A DNA stretch of 64,000 nucleotides, taken from Lathyrus oleraceus. Its lineage: Eukaryota > Streptophyta > Magnoliopsida > Fabales > Fabaceae. Shown here in pieces: positions 49,680 to 61,522 of the stretch. Numbering within the stretch: position 1 is the first letter of the stretch; each line of letters opens with the position of its first letter. The stretch is from assembly GCF_024323335.1 (NCBI RefSeq), contig NC_066583.1, forward strand, positions 367,347,877-367,411,876, written 5' to 3'. Below the pieces are notes generated by a model. That model did no database searches, was not told the DNA's origin, and saw only the letters and a program-made list of their open reading frames with translations. The position numbers and the translations under genes are program-made.

Positions 49680-50095
49680 TTTGTGTACCGGAAGAATTTG
49701 CAAAATAATTTCGATAGTATTTTTTTACTTTTTTTTGTGTACTAGAAGACTTTGCAAAAGAGTTCTGGTACATAAAAATTGATTACCGAAATTCTTTTGT
49801 AAAGTCTTTTCCAAATTCTTCCAGTACACAAAAAAATATTTAAAAAATATTTGAAAAATGACTATCGAAACTTTTTTGCAAAGTCTTCCGGTACACAAAA
49901 ATTGACTTCTGGAACTCTTTTGCAAAGTTTTCATATACACAAAAAATATTTTAAAAAATGTTTGAAAAATGACTATCAAAACTCTTTTGCAAAGTCTTCC
50001 GGTACACAAAATTTGACTATCGAAACTCTTTTGCAAAGTTTTCAAATATACACAAAATTTTAAAAAAATGTTTGAAAAATGACTACCGCTAGGGT
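49680..50095. repeat. Tandem repeats around tcttttgcaaagtcttccgg
   Basis: Units containing tgactatcgaaactcttttgca, aagtcttccggtacacaaaa and a spacer aatatttgaaaaatgac recur several times, for example near 49860, 49905, 49970 and 50010. The left part (49684-49760) holds the same motif inverted (gtgtaccggaagaatttgcaaaa), giving partial dyad symmetry. ORFs on both strands follow the repeat. Confidence 0.75.
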
Positions 50096-50579
50096 TTAAT
50101 TCCTACCATTATCATCCTAAAAAAAATCAAGTGAAATTGTTGTTTATTGTATCCTCTAACTAGAGCTATCAATTTACTAATTAGGGTTTAATTTTAAGGA
50201 TTAAAAATTTTAAAAGGTTTAAAATTTAATAAATAACTCCTATAAACTTAAGGCTCTCAAAATTAATGTTAGGTCTCAAGCTCAAAATATTTTCACTCAA
50301 AGCTATTTACTTTAAAACATGTGATCTTTTCACTTTTAAAAAAAAGTATGTACTATTCGATAGAGTATTTTTTAAACTTAAATAAATATTTTCTTCAAGA
50401 ATATTTTTTAAAAATAAATAAATTTTTAATTTTATTTTTTCAATTTTTAAAAAAAAAAGTTTTAAAAAAATATTTTCAAACTTTTTAAAATAAATAAATA
50501 TTTTCTTACAATCTTTTTTTCAAACTTATTTTTACCAATATCAAAGAAGTTGTTAGCAATTTTACAAATTGAGGCAATG
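50096..50579. other. AT-rich intergenic DNA, no gene seen
   Basis: Long A and T runs; no coding similarity. Confidence 0.5.
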
Positions 50580-50985
50580 TCACAAATTTATTTTTCCAAA
50601 TTTTGTGATAAGAAGTTGAAGTCTTGATATACGGATTTTGGACTTACCTTCATGAACAATTTCAAGAGTCTCCCAAGCCTCCTTAGCACTAGTAAAAGTA
50701 CTAATGATCCTTAAGATATTATTATCAACTCCATTATATATGACATTAAGCACACGAGAGTTTTCAAGCGCAGCTTCGTCTTCAGCAACTGACCAATCTT
50801 TTATAGGCTTCACAAATTCAATGTTATCTTCAACTGTGATCTTTAGTGGAGCGCATCCATTTACGGTTGCTTCCAAGGTGTTGTCCATGGACTAAAGAAA
50901 AACAATCATGAGAGCCTACCAATAGCTATAATTAATACCATCAAGAATTAGTGGATAATTAACAAATCCTCCTTCTTTAGCATTG
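50580..50985 (-). pseudogene. 5' part of copia gag (SIRE/Maximus-like)
   Basis: On the minus strand, KKEEFVNYPLILDGINYSYW (about 50980-50920) is followed by two stops. The 102-residue ORF then reads KPIKDWSVAEDEAALENSRV...IYNGVDNNILRIIS..SAKEAWETLEIVHEGKSKIR, the copia gag core. Similarity ends near 50580 and pol is missing. The LTR and PBS of the same element lie just upstream. Confidence 0.85.
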
Positions 50986-51044
50986 CCTATATTGAAGAAA
51001 ATAAACAAAAAACTCTGGAGCTCATCCTACCAAAATAAGTTGTC

Positions 51045-51058
51045 AACTCTGACGTCAA
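51045..51058 (-). other. Degenerate primer binding site of the SIRE-like fragment
   Basis: On the minus strand, attgacgtcagagt stands where attggtatcagagc is expected, between the LTR end and gag. Confidence 0.6.
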
Positions 51059-51067
51059 TTGGAATTT

Positions 51068-52021
51068 TGTTCGGTCAGTGACAAGATGTTACAAACAATG
51101 TTGAGACAATGTGTGAGACAATATGATTTAAAAGAAGTGGCGAGGAAATAAATAAAATAAATAACAAAAATAGTTGTTAACCCAGTTTGGTGCAACATCA
51201 TCTATGTTTGGAGGGCATGAACCCAATGAAAGTAAATTCACTAACTCAATAATCCATAGTACATAACGGTTTCATGTGAACTCTCTCAGTTCAATGTCCT
51301 TTTCCTAATAATATTAGTGAATTTTGACCCAAGACCCCCTTAATCTGAATCCCCTTAATTTCACTCAAACATTCTCCCAAGTGTTTTCAAGAAAAAATCA
51401 TAAGTGGAGTAATTTAAATCACCATGACATACCTGATACTCTATCTCTCTAATATATGAAAAACTCTCCTAGATAAAGTATTACACAAGAAACAAAATAC
51501 ACAGAGACAAATCAACAAAACTCTCCAACTAAGTAGGCATCTTCTCTAAAAGTGTGTCATTATATAAGGTGAACAATCTCTTTATGTAGAGATTATAGTT
51601 TAGTCAAAATCCAACCAAATCAAATATAACAAACTAAATTTTGCATTTAAAGAAAATTCAATTAAATTTCTTCATACAAGATTTATTTAATTAAATTTTA
51701 TTCAATCAAAATCTTTGCAAACCATTTCAGCAAAATCTTAGACTAAACAATTCTGAGATAAATATTTCCTTCAAAACATATTCAATTAAATATATTAATT
51801 TATGCAAATTGAATTAAATATTTTTAATCTTATTCTAACAATTAAACATGTTCCAATTGAAATTTTTTTCAAAACAAATTTGTAGAATCTTGAATAAATC
51901 AACCATTACTAGATCACTGAATCTGGAATCAATTAAATCTCTTTGTGCAAGATTTATTTGTAAGCTTGCAATTCGGGGTTTTGATTGGCTTATCTGTATG
52001 CTGATGGAGTTTGTGACAACA
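51068..52021 (-). repeat. Probable 5' LTR of the SIRE-like fragment
   Basis: On the minus strand it begins TGTTGTCACAAACTCC and ends GACCGAACA just before the PBS-like site, 954 bp with TG..CA ends. A TATA-like ttatataatg lies inside (about 51563-51572). No second copy is in the window, so the outer boundary is a proposal. Confidence 0.55.
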
Positions 52022-52394
52022 TCCCTTAGTCACTTACAATGAGGGTTTTATTGCTTTAGTCGTTCCTTTCTGGCCTCGACAACACACTGGCCTTGTGGTT
52101 ATCCTTTATGATCAAATTGAAAAGAGTTTAGTAAAATTAATTTATGTATACCGGAATAAATGCATTACATCCTATCAATAGATCCATTTTACATGTAATA
52201 AAAGGAAATTTAACCAAGTGGTTGTAACCAATACTTATTGACCACTAGGGGCATTGGTCGGGTACATGGTGGACATATTCACCTCTCATCCAAAATCCTC
52301 CCATGCACTTGTCAAGTTCGAATTATTAATTTTACCTACTAAGGGCTTAACTGACATGCTTCTTAATTGCATGATGTGGAAGACCATGTTGGTC
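52022..52394. other. Unassigned spacer
   Basis: No recognisable coding or repeat signature. It was continuous with 55020 before the solo LTR inserted, as the target duplication shows. Confidence 0.45.
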
Positions 52395-52399
52395 TTTAT

Positions 52400-55014
52400 T
52401 GTAACACCCTTTTTTCTACCCCAAAGTACTTAACATATAATCAGAGTAAATAAGCACGCATATAAACAAAAGGGCGTCACATCGACGTTTTCAAAAACTA
52501 AAAGCTTTCAAAAACCAACATCTTTCATCATCAATATACAATACACCTGGTCATTTAAAATAGTACACTTCAAATATCATGAGTCATCAAGAATATACGT
52601 TCGCAGCGGAAAATAATGAATACTCATGCATTTCATAAAATGATCCATGTCCCATACCATGATCATCTCTCAATAATCTCCTCAAGATAAAATAAAACCA
52701 TATTCAGAATATTTGGCACTATGGCCTCTCAAACAACAAACTTCAAATAAACATGTTCACAAGTAATAACATAATACATATCCAAATCAGATATGAGTTC
52801 AATACTACCAATCTACCCCGTGTTACATGACCAGAGCATTGACTCATTACCTAGTCTCTAGGCTAAAACACGGAAACTCTCCGGCTAAATCTCGAGTGAG
52901 CTACCGTCCACTTACTTCAGCAATACTACTCTTGAAACTCTGCACGATGCCCATGTAAAGGCAACATTCAAACAGAAGGGTAAGAATTCAAATCATTATG
53001 AAGAAGTATAATAAGGCACAATGATTAAATCAACAATTAACGGAATTCATCACACCTTGTATAACCATGTCAATAATATTAACCAACATTTACTTCACAT
53101 ATTTCAAACATCCATCAAAACTCAAGGAGTACAATATTAAAATCCAATACTATATTCCCAAAAATACACATAACTACAATTATCACATAATCACATATTT
53201 TGCCAAGTTATGTATCCAAACGTCACCAAATTCAATTACAATATCTCATACACACCTCACAATCACATCAATACATACACTCAATTATCACATAACTCTA
53301 ATGTGACTCAATGCAAGACATGTGACTATATGCATGTGGTACCGCAATGTGAACCCAACATTTCACCGCTTTCCGATTCAATGTCTAGAATCCAAGCCAC
53401 GCTTCCGATCCGTACAAGATCAAAGCCACTACGTCTATTTCCAATTAAGGATCAACGTCTGCTACGCCTATTTCCAATTAAGGATCAACGTCTATGTGAA
53501 CCCACAGTTTCACCGTTTTCCGATTCAATATCTAGAATCCAAGCCACTACTTCTATTTCCAATTAAGGATCAACGTCTGCTACGCCTATTTCCAATTAAG
53601 GATCAACGTCTATGTGAACCCACAGTTTCACCGCTTTCCGATTCAATATCTAGAATCCAAGCCACTACGTCTATTTCCAATTAAGGATCAACGTCTGCTA
53701 CGCCTATTTCCAATTAAGGATCAACGTCTATGTGAACCCACAGTTTCACCGCTTTCCGATTCAATATCTAGAATCCAAGTCACTACGTCTATTTCCAATT
53801 AAGGATCAACGTCTGCTACGCCTATTTCCAATTAAGGATCAACGTCTATGTGAACCCACAATTTCACCGCTTTCTGATTCAATATCTAGAATCCAAGCCA
53901 CTACGTCTATTTCCAATTAAGGATCAACGTCTGCTACGCCTATTTCCAATTAAGGATCAACGTCTATGTGAACCCACAGTTTCACCGCTTCCACCATGAA
54001 GCCGACCATGCCATGAATGAATGTACAAATACCAACACATATGCAATTAAGATCATCTCTACCATCTTAACATTCCATATATCACCATAATTCAACTCTA
54101 TGAATTATCCACCAATGGTACATATACACATTCATAACAATATATCATTCACAATATAGGCTAATTATCAAATACGCACACTTAGATTTTATTTCAAAAT
54201 GAATACAACCTTTAAAATCTCAATTTTTCATTTTTCAACAGTGTTAACCGGTTACCGCTTTTGGGTAACCGGTTAACGCGAAACAGAATTCAATTTCTGA
54301 GCATATTTTTAACAAGTAACCGGTTAACGCTTCTGGTTAACCGGTTAACACAAAACAGAATGCAGAATTTTCTGCGGTTTTCATCGTTGGAGGCCTTTCG
54401 GACCTCCGATTTCGATTCCGTAAAAAGCCAAACGCTCAGAAAATTATAACTCATATAATACTCTAAGTATATAAAGTTAATTTGCAGTTTTAACACAATT
54501 AAATAACCACAAATCAAGAATACTCATAAAAACCTAACAATTCCAAAACCATGAAATTTAGGGATTTCAACGTAAACATATTTCTACCCATTGACCCAAT
54601 CATACTAACCCATAATAATAAGGATTCTCCCCCTTACCTCTTCAATTTTCTGGAAACCTTAGCTTCTCTCTTGTTCTTCCCCTCTTCTCCTTACTTTTCC
54701 TCTTTTCTTTCTCTGTTGCCATCAAATGATCAAATGAATCTTATTTCTCACTCTCCTACCTCTTACTATTCTAGTATTATATTTGGGCTTAAAGAATGAT
54801 ACCCCTAATTTAATTATTAGGCCCAATAATACCTAATATTATAATATCTCTATTTAGTTCAAATAAATTAAACCAACACAGTATACACACCAAGTTAATT
54901 AATATAATCAATTATTATACTACCTAACAACCAATTAATTAATTAACACTCCAAATAAATAAATAAAAATATAATAATAATATAAGAAATAAATACTAAA
55001 ATTGGGTTGTTACA
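52400..55014 (-). mobile_element. Solo LTR of a chromovirus family, TSD TTTAT
   Basis: 2615 bp beginning tgtaacaccc and ending gggttgttaca, flanked by perfect tttat copies at 52395-52399 and 55015-55019, with no internal region. On the minus strand it shares blocks with the nested chromovirus LTR: the gttaaccggttaac palindromes (54241-54350), a ggaggtccg..cctccaacg block (54388-54412), and a purine-rich leader (54640-54730 on the plus strand as pyrimidines). It is a diverged member of the same family, reduced by LTR-LTR recombination. Confidence 0.9.
53344..53992. repeat. 118-bp minisatellite inside the solo LTR
   Basis: tgtgaacccacagtttcacc recurs at 53494, 53612, 53730, 53848 and 53966 (period 118), with a longer first unit from 53346. 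Each unit contains two copies of a shorter motif, cctatttccaattaaggatc. The small ORFs through it are repeat artefacts. Confidence 0.93.
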
Positions 55015-55199
55015 TTTATCGTCTTTCCTTTATCCTCCTTTTGATTATGATGCAATTCCTTATGTATCCTTCTTTCCCCATATAAGTCAGAGAATATTCA
55101 CATCCACCCGTCATGGACATTGTGATACTTTAGTTTAAAATGGACTGGGGAAGCTACTATGTCTAAGGTTGACGCGAAAGCTCTACCTAAAATACATTT

Positions 55200-58100
55200 A
55201 TAGACGCTTTTGCAGGGAACCACCATAAATTTGAAGTATGCATTCCTCGACGAGACCGAAGCAAAGCCGGTTATCATAAGCAATCTTTTGTCAAAGAATG
55301 AAGAAGCCCGTTTGATCAATTTTTTGAAAAAGAATCAAGAAGCCATGGGTTGGACGCTTTCCGATCTCAAATGAATTAGTCCTTCCTATTGCATGCACAA
55401 GATCTTAATGGAAGAGGACTTTAAGCCGGTAGCTCAACCGCAACGCCGCTTAAATCCTACTATGAAGGAAGTTGTTAGAAATGAGGTTGTTAAGTTGTTG
55501 GATGCGGGAATGATTTACCCGATTTCGGATAGCCCTTGGGTTAGTCCTGTACATGTGGTTCCGATGAAAGGTGGCATTACCGTGATTCGAAATGAAAAGG
55601 ATGAGTTGATCCCGACAAAAGTGGCAACGGGGTGGCGTATGTGTATTGATTATAGGCGGTTGAATACCGCAACTCGAAAAGATCACTTTCCACTCCCGTT
55701 CATGGATCAAATGCTAGAAAGACTTTCTGGGCAACAATACTATTGTTTCTTAGATGGCTATTCCGGGTATAACCAAATTGCGGTTGACCCGACCGATCAT
55801 GAAAAGACGGCTTTCACATGTCCTTTTGGAATTTTCGCATACCGTAAAATGCCTTTTGGGTTGTGCAATGCACCGGCGACTTTCCAAAGATGTGTGCAAG
55901 CTATTTTTGCCGACCTTATCGAGAAAACAATGGAAGTCTTTATGGACGACTTCTCCGTATTTGGTGGTTCCTTGGTCTATGCTTGGACAACTTGGAAACG
56001 GTTCTTGAAAGATGTGTGAAGACAAATCTTGTTCTTAATTGGGAGAAGTGCCACTTCATGGTGACCGAGGGGATAGTGCTTGGCCATAAAGTCTCTTCAA
56101 GAGGGCTTGAAGTTGATCGTGCTAAAGTTGAAGTGATTGAAAAGTTGCCTCCTCCGGTGAATTTGAAGGGAGTCCGAAGCTTTCTGGGGCACGCCGGTTT
56201 CTATCGGCGCTTTATCAAAGACTTCTTAAAGGTAGCTAAGCCTTTGAGTAACTTGCTAGCTAAGGATCAGGTATTTCTTTTAACTGATGAGTGTTTACAA
56301 GCTTTTGAAATTTTAAAGAAAAAATTGGTTACCGCTCCAATTATAGTCGCTCCAAATTGGAATTTAAATTTTGAGCTAATGTGTGATGCGAGCGACTATG
56401 CAATCGGAGTGGTATTAGGCCAAAGAAAAGAGAAAAATTTTCATGCGATACACTACGCAAGTAAAGTTCTTAATGAGGCTCAAGTTAACTATGCCACCAC
56501 TGAAAAAGAATTACTTGCGATAGTGTATGTGCTTGAAAAGTTTAGGTCCTATCTTATTGGTTCCAAGGTCATAGTGTATACCGACCACTCGACGATTAAA
56601 TATTTGCTCACCAAACCGGACTCGAAGCAAAGGCTCATTCGTTGGATCCTCTTGTTGCAAGAATTTGATGTTGAAATCAAAGACAAGAAAGGATCGGAAA
56701 ATTTGGTGGCAAATCATTTATCTCGCTTAGTTAATGTTGAGGTTACCGCTTCCGAGAAGGAAATCCGGGAAGAGTTTCCTGATGAAAAACTTTTCAAAGT
56801 TCAAGTTAGGCCGTGGTTTGCAGACTTTGCGAACCCTAAGGCTAGTGGTTTGGTGCCTCCCGACCTAACTTCGAACCAAAAAAGGAAATTTCTCTCGAAT
56901 GCTAAGTACTACGTATGGGATGACCCATACTTGTTTAAACTGGGTGGTGATAACCTTTTGAGGAGGTGTGTTACTGGCGATGAAGCGCAAAGCATTCTTT
57001 GGCATTGTCACAACTCGCCTTACGGCGGACACTACAATGGGGTAAGAACGGCCACCAAAGTCCTTCAGTCAGGATTTTATTGGCCTACTATTTTCAAAGA
57101 CGCAAATGCCCATGCGCAAAGTTGTGATAGTTGCCAAAGAAGTGGGGGGATTGGTAAGAGAGACGAGATGCCTCTCCAAAACATCCAAGAGGTTGAAGTA
57201 TTCGATTGTTGGGGTATCGATTTTGTTGGACCATTCCCATCCTCATATGGTAATGAATATATGCTTGTGGCAGTTGACTATGTTTCTAAGTGGGTTGAGG
57301 CGATTGCCTCACCTCGGGCGGATGCTAAAACGGTAATAATTTTTTTGAAGAAAAACATCTTTTCCCGTTTTGGAACCCCCCGTGTGTTGATTAGTGACGG
57401 AGGGTCGCACTTTTGTAATGCACCGTTAGAAAGCGTTTTGAAACATTACGGTGTATCACATAGAGTGGCGACTCCGTATCACCCACAAGCAAACGGTCAA
57501 GCCAAAGTCTCTAATCGTGAGATTAAGAGAATTCTTGAAAAAACCGTGTCAAATTCTAAAAAAGAGTGGTCGCAAAAATTGGATGAAGCTTTATGGGCAT
57601 ACCGTACCGCTTTTAAAGCTCCAATTGGGCTAACTCCTTTTCAATTGGTATTTGGTAAGACTTTCCATTTGCCGGTCGAATTGAAGCACAAAGCTTTGTG
57701 GGCTCTGAAATTATTGAACTTTGATAAGGATTTGGTCGGTGAAAAAAGAAAAGTGCAATTGCTTGAGTTGGAAGAAATGCGCAATGCCGCATATCACTCG
57801 AGTTGGTTGTACAAAGAAAAGGTGAAAAAGTATCACGACAAAAAGCTTAGCAAGAAGGAATTTATGCCCGGACAGTTGGTCCTTTTGTTCAATTCTAGGT
57901 TGAATCTATTCCCCGGAAAATTGAAATCTAAATGGTCCGGGCCATTTCGTGTCAAAGAAGTCAAAGAATATGGAGCTGTTGTCATTGAGGACTTGGAAAA
58001 GAAAGAAAGTTGGACAGTTAACGGCCAACGTTTGAAGATTTATCTTTGCGGTCTTGTGGATCACGAGAGATGTGCAATCTGCTTGGATGTTCCTCTGTGA
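55200..58100 (+). pseudogene. Athila-type RT-RNase H-integrase, broken
   Basis: Pre-RT sequence (LKYAFLDETEAKPVIISNLL, from about 55230) ends in an in-frame TGA at 55372. RT then runs from 55393 with RMCIDYRRLN, CFLDGYSGYNQIAVDP and the active-site string [11 protein letters not shown] frameshift near 55965-55985 moves reading to the frame that ends at 58100. RNase H follows ([34 protein letters not shown]), then integrase. Integrase has an HHCC set ([14 protein letters not shown], about 57000-57130) and core aspartates in GIDFVGPF and ISDGGSHF. The third catalytic residue, expected 36 positions after the second Asp, is Lys (AAA, 57504-57506) instead of Glu. A GPF-type module ([10 protein letters not shown]) lies near the C-terminus. 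Confidence 0.93.
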
Positions 58101-58929
58101 GCATCTTGAACCGTCGAGCTTATCCGACGTTAAACAAGCGCTTGTTGGGAGGAACCCCAACATTGTAAGTATTTACAGCTTTGTGTTGTGTGGTATTGGT
58201 GTTCAAATTGGTGGAACCTTGCTGAACTGTGCTGTGCATTGTTGTTTTGAAAAAAACAGATACTGTCATGTTCGCTAGCTGCTCGCTAGGCGAAGACAGT
58301 AGCTAGCCGATTCGCTAGCTGCTCGCTAGGCGATGACAGTAGCGAATGTTGCGTAACAGAACTTTATTCTATTTCACAGGGCCACTCATTTGGGCTCAAA
58401 ACTCTTTATTTTGTTTTAAGTCTGAATATAAGGTCGAACTCACTCTCACTTTCACACTTTTCACTTCATTCTCGCACAATCCCTAACTGTTGCATTTCAA
58501 AATCAATCAACCTCTTCAATCAGGTTTGTTCTGTCTCTATTCCTTTGTGCTTTCAATGTTGTAAATTCTGAAGAATGAGTCATTAGGGTTGAATTTGGGA
58601 GATTGGGATTTTAGGTTTGCATGTATGTTTAGAACGATTCCTAGCATGTTAAATTATTTTGTTTCTGGAATGGGTATCCTTAGACTTAGGGTTTTATGAA
58701 ATTGAATTGTTAATAATGGAGAACTCGGAATCCCGTAACATTCGCTAGCATCCTCGCTAGGCGAATCTGTGGCAAGCGTTCGCTACCACTTCGCTAAGCG
58801 AACCCGTAGCGAATCTTCGTTGGGTCCTCGCTAAGCGAAGCAGTAGCGACCATGACAGTATTTGGTTTTTCTGTTTTGATCTCTAATCTGTTTGTGGTTG
58901 TGTGTTGTTTCTTTTCTATGATTTTACAG
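58101..58929 (+). other. Predicted intron/leader before the env-position ORF
   Basis: A strong donor-like site, attgtaagtatt (GT at 58165), and a strong acceptor, ctatgattttacag (AG at 58928-58929), directly precede the ORF's ATG. Removal of 765 bp would place the ORF on a spliced RNA. Seven or more copies of a tcgctaggcga-type palindrome lie at 58264-58345 and 58741-58850. Splicing is inferred, not shown. Confidence 0.55.
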
Positions 58930-59036
58930 ATGGCATCCAGGTCAAGTGCTTCAAAAAAGAGAAAGGTCGGGAGCACTTCCCGTACTGTGCCAATTCAATT
59001 TGACACCGACAAATTCTGTGAAGGCAAGCGTCTAAA

Positions 59037-60350
59037 TGGTTTTGATGAAGACAACATTATTCATTCAAGATGTTATGAATGCTCAAAAAGGAAATAGATC
59101 AAGACATTGAAGCGAGAACAAGATTTCATATTATTTAAAGTCTTGAAGATTTATCTTGGATTGATCAAAGGTATAACATTCATCTCTTGATAATGATTAT
59201 GCAAGTGTTCAAAAGTGTCTCATGCATGCTATATAAGTTTAAGGGTGTTAGAAAATATATGCCATAAGTTTCATGCTTTTAAAGAATTGTTTTTAAATCT
59301 TTTTTAATAGTGTTAATCGGTTAACACTTTGGTTAATCGATTAACCAGTTGGAATTTGAATATTTTTTTAATTTCTTTAAACATGCAGTTGTTGGTAAAT
59401 TATGGCGTTTTAAACCGCCGTAATTTGCATCGTTTTAAAGCAGTTTTTTTCGTTTTGAATATTTTCTACACATTGAGGTGTGTTAACCGATTTTGGTAAA
59501 TTATGGCGTTTTGACCCGCCGTAATTTGCATCGTTTTGAAGCAGTACTTTACTTTTGAATATTTTCTGCACGTTGAGGTGTGTTAACCGATTAACACATA
59601 TGCTAATCGATTAACACTGATGCAGTGGCTCAAATAGGCAACTTTTCATGTCTTTGTGTCTAAAACTTTTCTCAAATGAATCATGCCATCCCCTCATCAT
59701 TGATACCTTTTTGTAGAGATGTTTTAGCAATATATAAACATCATAATGTCAGAATTTCAAACACACCTCCTTTGCATAAAACTTCAAAAACAATCATTTA
59801 CGTAAAATATTCTTTTTCACAAAGTGTTCATAAAACTTTCAAAAGTGTGAAACTTGTGCATCAAACTTTCATATATTATTCATCTAAGTTTCATCATACA
59901 CTTGAACACTTGCTTGTACATTATTAAAGTGATTGTTACATAAGGAGAAGATCAATCAAGAGAAGATTGATAGTACTACACTTTATTCAAATCATCAAAG
60001 AAGATTTATTTCTGTTTGACTTGTGATCCAGGATTGTTGGACACAAGGGTTGGTGTTACAAGAGGATTGTTCTTGCACACTTGATTACCTATAGGTTAGA
60101 TAGTAAGCATCACCATTGGTGTGAGTAGGCTGTACAATAATTCTAACTATAGTGAAATCTCTTTCGAGTCGAAAGGGGAGTGGATGTACCTTCGGAGTGT
60201 GAAGGGAACCACTATAAATTCCGGTGTCTTTTTACTTTCCGCAATTTATTTTTACGCACTTAAACAAAAAATAACCAAGAATCGGAAACAAGATCGAAGA
60301 ATTTTTAACCACCTAATTCACCCCCATCTTAGGCGCATTTACAACTTACA
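59037..60350 (+). mobile_element. Solo LTR (SIRE/Maximus-like copia) inside the env-position ORF
   Basis: Starts tggttttgatgaagacaac, close to the usual start of SIRE-type LTRs, and ends after acctaattcacccccatctt, a hallmark of their 3' ends. A stretch around ggaaccactataaattccgg lies about 130 bases before the end. No internal region is present. Target duplication is unclear: aaat occurs at both edges (59034-59037 and 60350-60353). A 101-bp tandem duplication (59392-59593) and gttaatcgattaac palindromes lie inside. Confidence 0.72.
59392..59593. repeat. 101-bp tandem duplication in the solo LTR
   Basis: ttggtaaattatggcgtttt at 59392 recurs at 59493. Both units run through ccgccgtaatttgcatcgtt to gaggtgtgttaaccgatt. 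Confidence 0.88.
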
Positions 60351-61522
60351 AATTCATCGGGGCAAAGCAAGCCGCACGTTATGTGGCTTTGGAAAAAAGG
60401 AAAATCTTGCCAGAGAAGAGGTTTATGATCAACCCCGAAGGCGATTATCGGACATTTGCAGGGTTGATACATAGTAAAAAATGGGACAAGTTGATCGCTC
60501 CACTTGAAAGCTATGATATTGAGATAGTGCGCGAGTTCTATGCGAACGCGCTGCCGAATGACGACGAGCCTTTCACTTGGACTACAAGAGTGTCAGGACG
60601 TTAGGTTTCTTTCGATAGGGATGCTATTAACCGAGTGCTGGGTGAACCGATCCATCTGGGAGCTAATGAGAGGGATGCATACCACAAAGATCTGAGGCTC
60701 CACAGGGACACTGATTTTATTTCTGCAGCCCTGTTGTTTGAGGGGAAGTCAGTTGAGGTGAACCCATCTGGGGTTCCGGTGAGGTACCATCGGGAGGATA
60801 TGATTCCCTTGGCTCAGCTGATCTTGATGCTGGTTCTGACCAACATTAAGCCCAAGTCACACACGTCGACCGTGTCGATCCCAGTGGCACACTTGGTCCA
60901 CTGTATTCTGACCAATATACAGATCGATGTGGCACGAATCATTGCAATTGAGATGAAGTCCGTGGTTGAGAGTGGGCTGAAGTCGGGGGCACGAGTTAAC
61001 TGCCCCCTTGCTTTCCCTTGTTTCATTATGGATTTGTGCCAACAGTCGAGGGTGAAGCTACCCTCCCGCAGTCAGGTAAGGATTCCGTCCGCAATCGACG
61101 ATCAATATGTGGCCAAGTACTATAAGCCGAAGAACTTCCGAGGTAGTACAGCTGCTGATGATACCGGGGCTTTTGATGGTCCTGGTGTTTTTGCTCAGGG
61201 GTTTGATCCTTTCCAGCAAGCTGTTTGCAATTACAATTGGGATTGGATGGCGGCGACTCAGCGCGCCATGATTGATATTCATGACTCTATGCAGTTATTA
61301 CAGTTGCAGGTACGTGACCCTTCTGGAGAGCATCCTATGATGACGCGTGAGCAGTTCCTGCAACATGCTAGCTGGCCTGAGGACAGGCCTGTTTTCGGAG
61401 AGGGGACGGGTGCTGGTGCTTCTGGTTCTGGTGGTGTTGCTGCTGATGATGATGATAATAGTGATGATGGTTCCGGTTCTGAGGCCGGTAGTGAAGAGGG
61501 TTCTGAGTCCTATGAGGACTAA

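Larger units (their letters stand above)
58930..61522 (+). pseudogene. Env-position ORF of the Athila element, interrupted
   Basis: It starts MASRSSASKKRKVGS at 58930 with a basic, NLS-like N-terminus. Coding stops at about 59036 because of an inserted solo LTR and resumes at about 60350 (FIGAKQAARYVALEKRKILP). A TAG stop follows at 60602-60604, then the same frame runs to 61522. The central part (VREFYANA, then SFDRDAINRVLGEP, MIPLAQLILMLVL, LVHCILTNIQIDVARII) is the type annotated as 'putative plant transposon protein' (I believe Pfam PF20167) in Athila/Calypso-like elements. The C-terminus is strongly acidic (DDDDNSDDGSGSEAGSEEGS). I see no signal peptide or clear transmembrane anchor, so an envelope role is not supported by this copy. 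Confidence 0.8.

Noticed and set aside
53210..53920. Series of overlapping 62-120 residue ORFs with shared LRLFPIKDQ phrases
   Set aside because: Created by the 118-bp minisatellite, which shifts frame each unit.
58264..58850. Possible CRISPR-like array of short palindromic repeats
   Set aside because: Repeats are 10-12 bp, spacers vary in length and content, no cas genes are present, and the setting is a plant retroelement.
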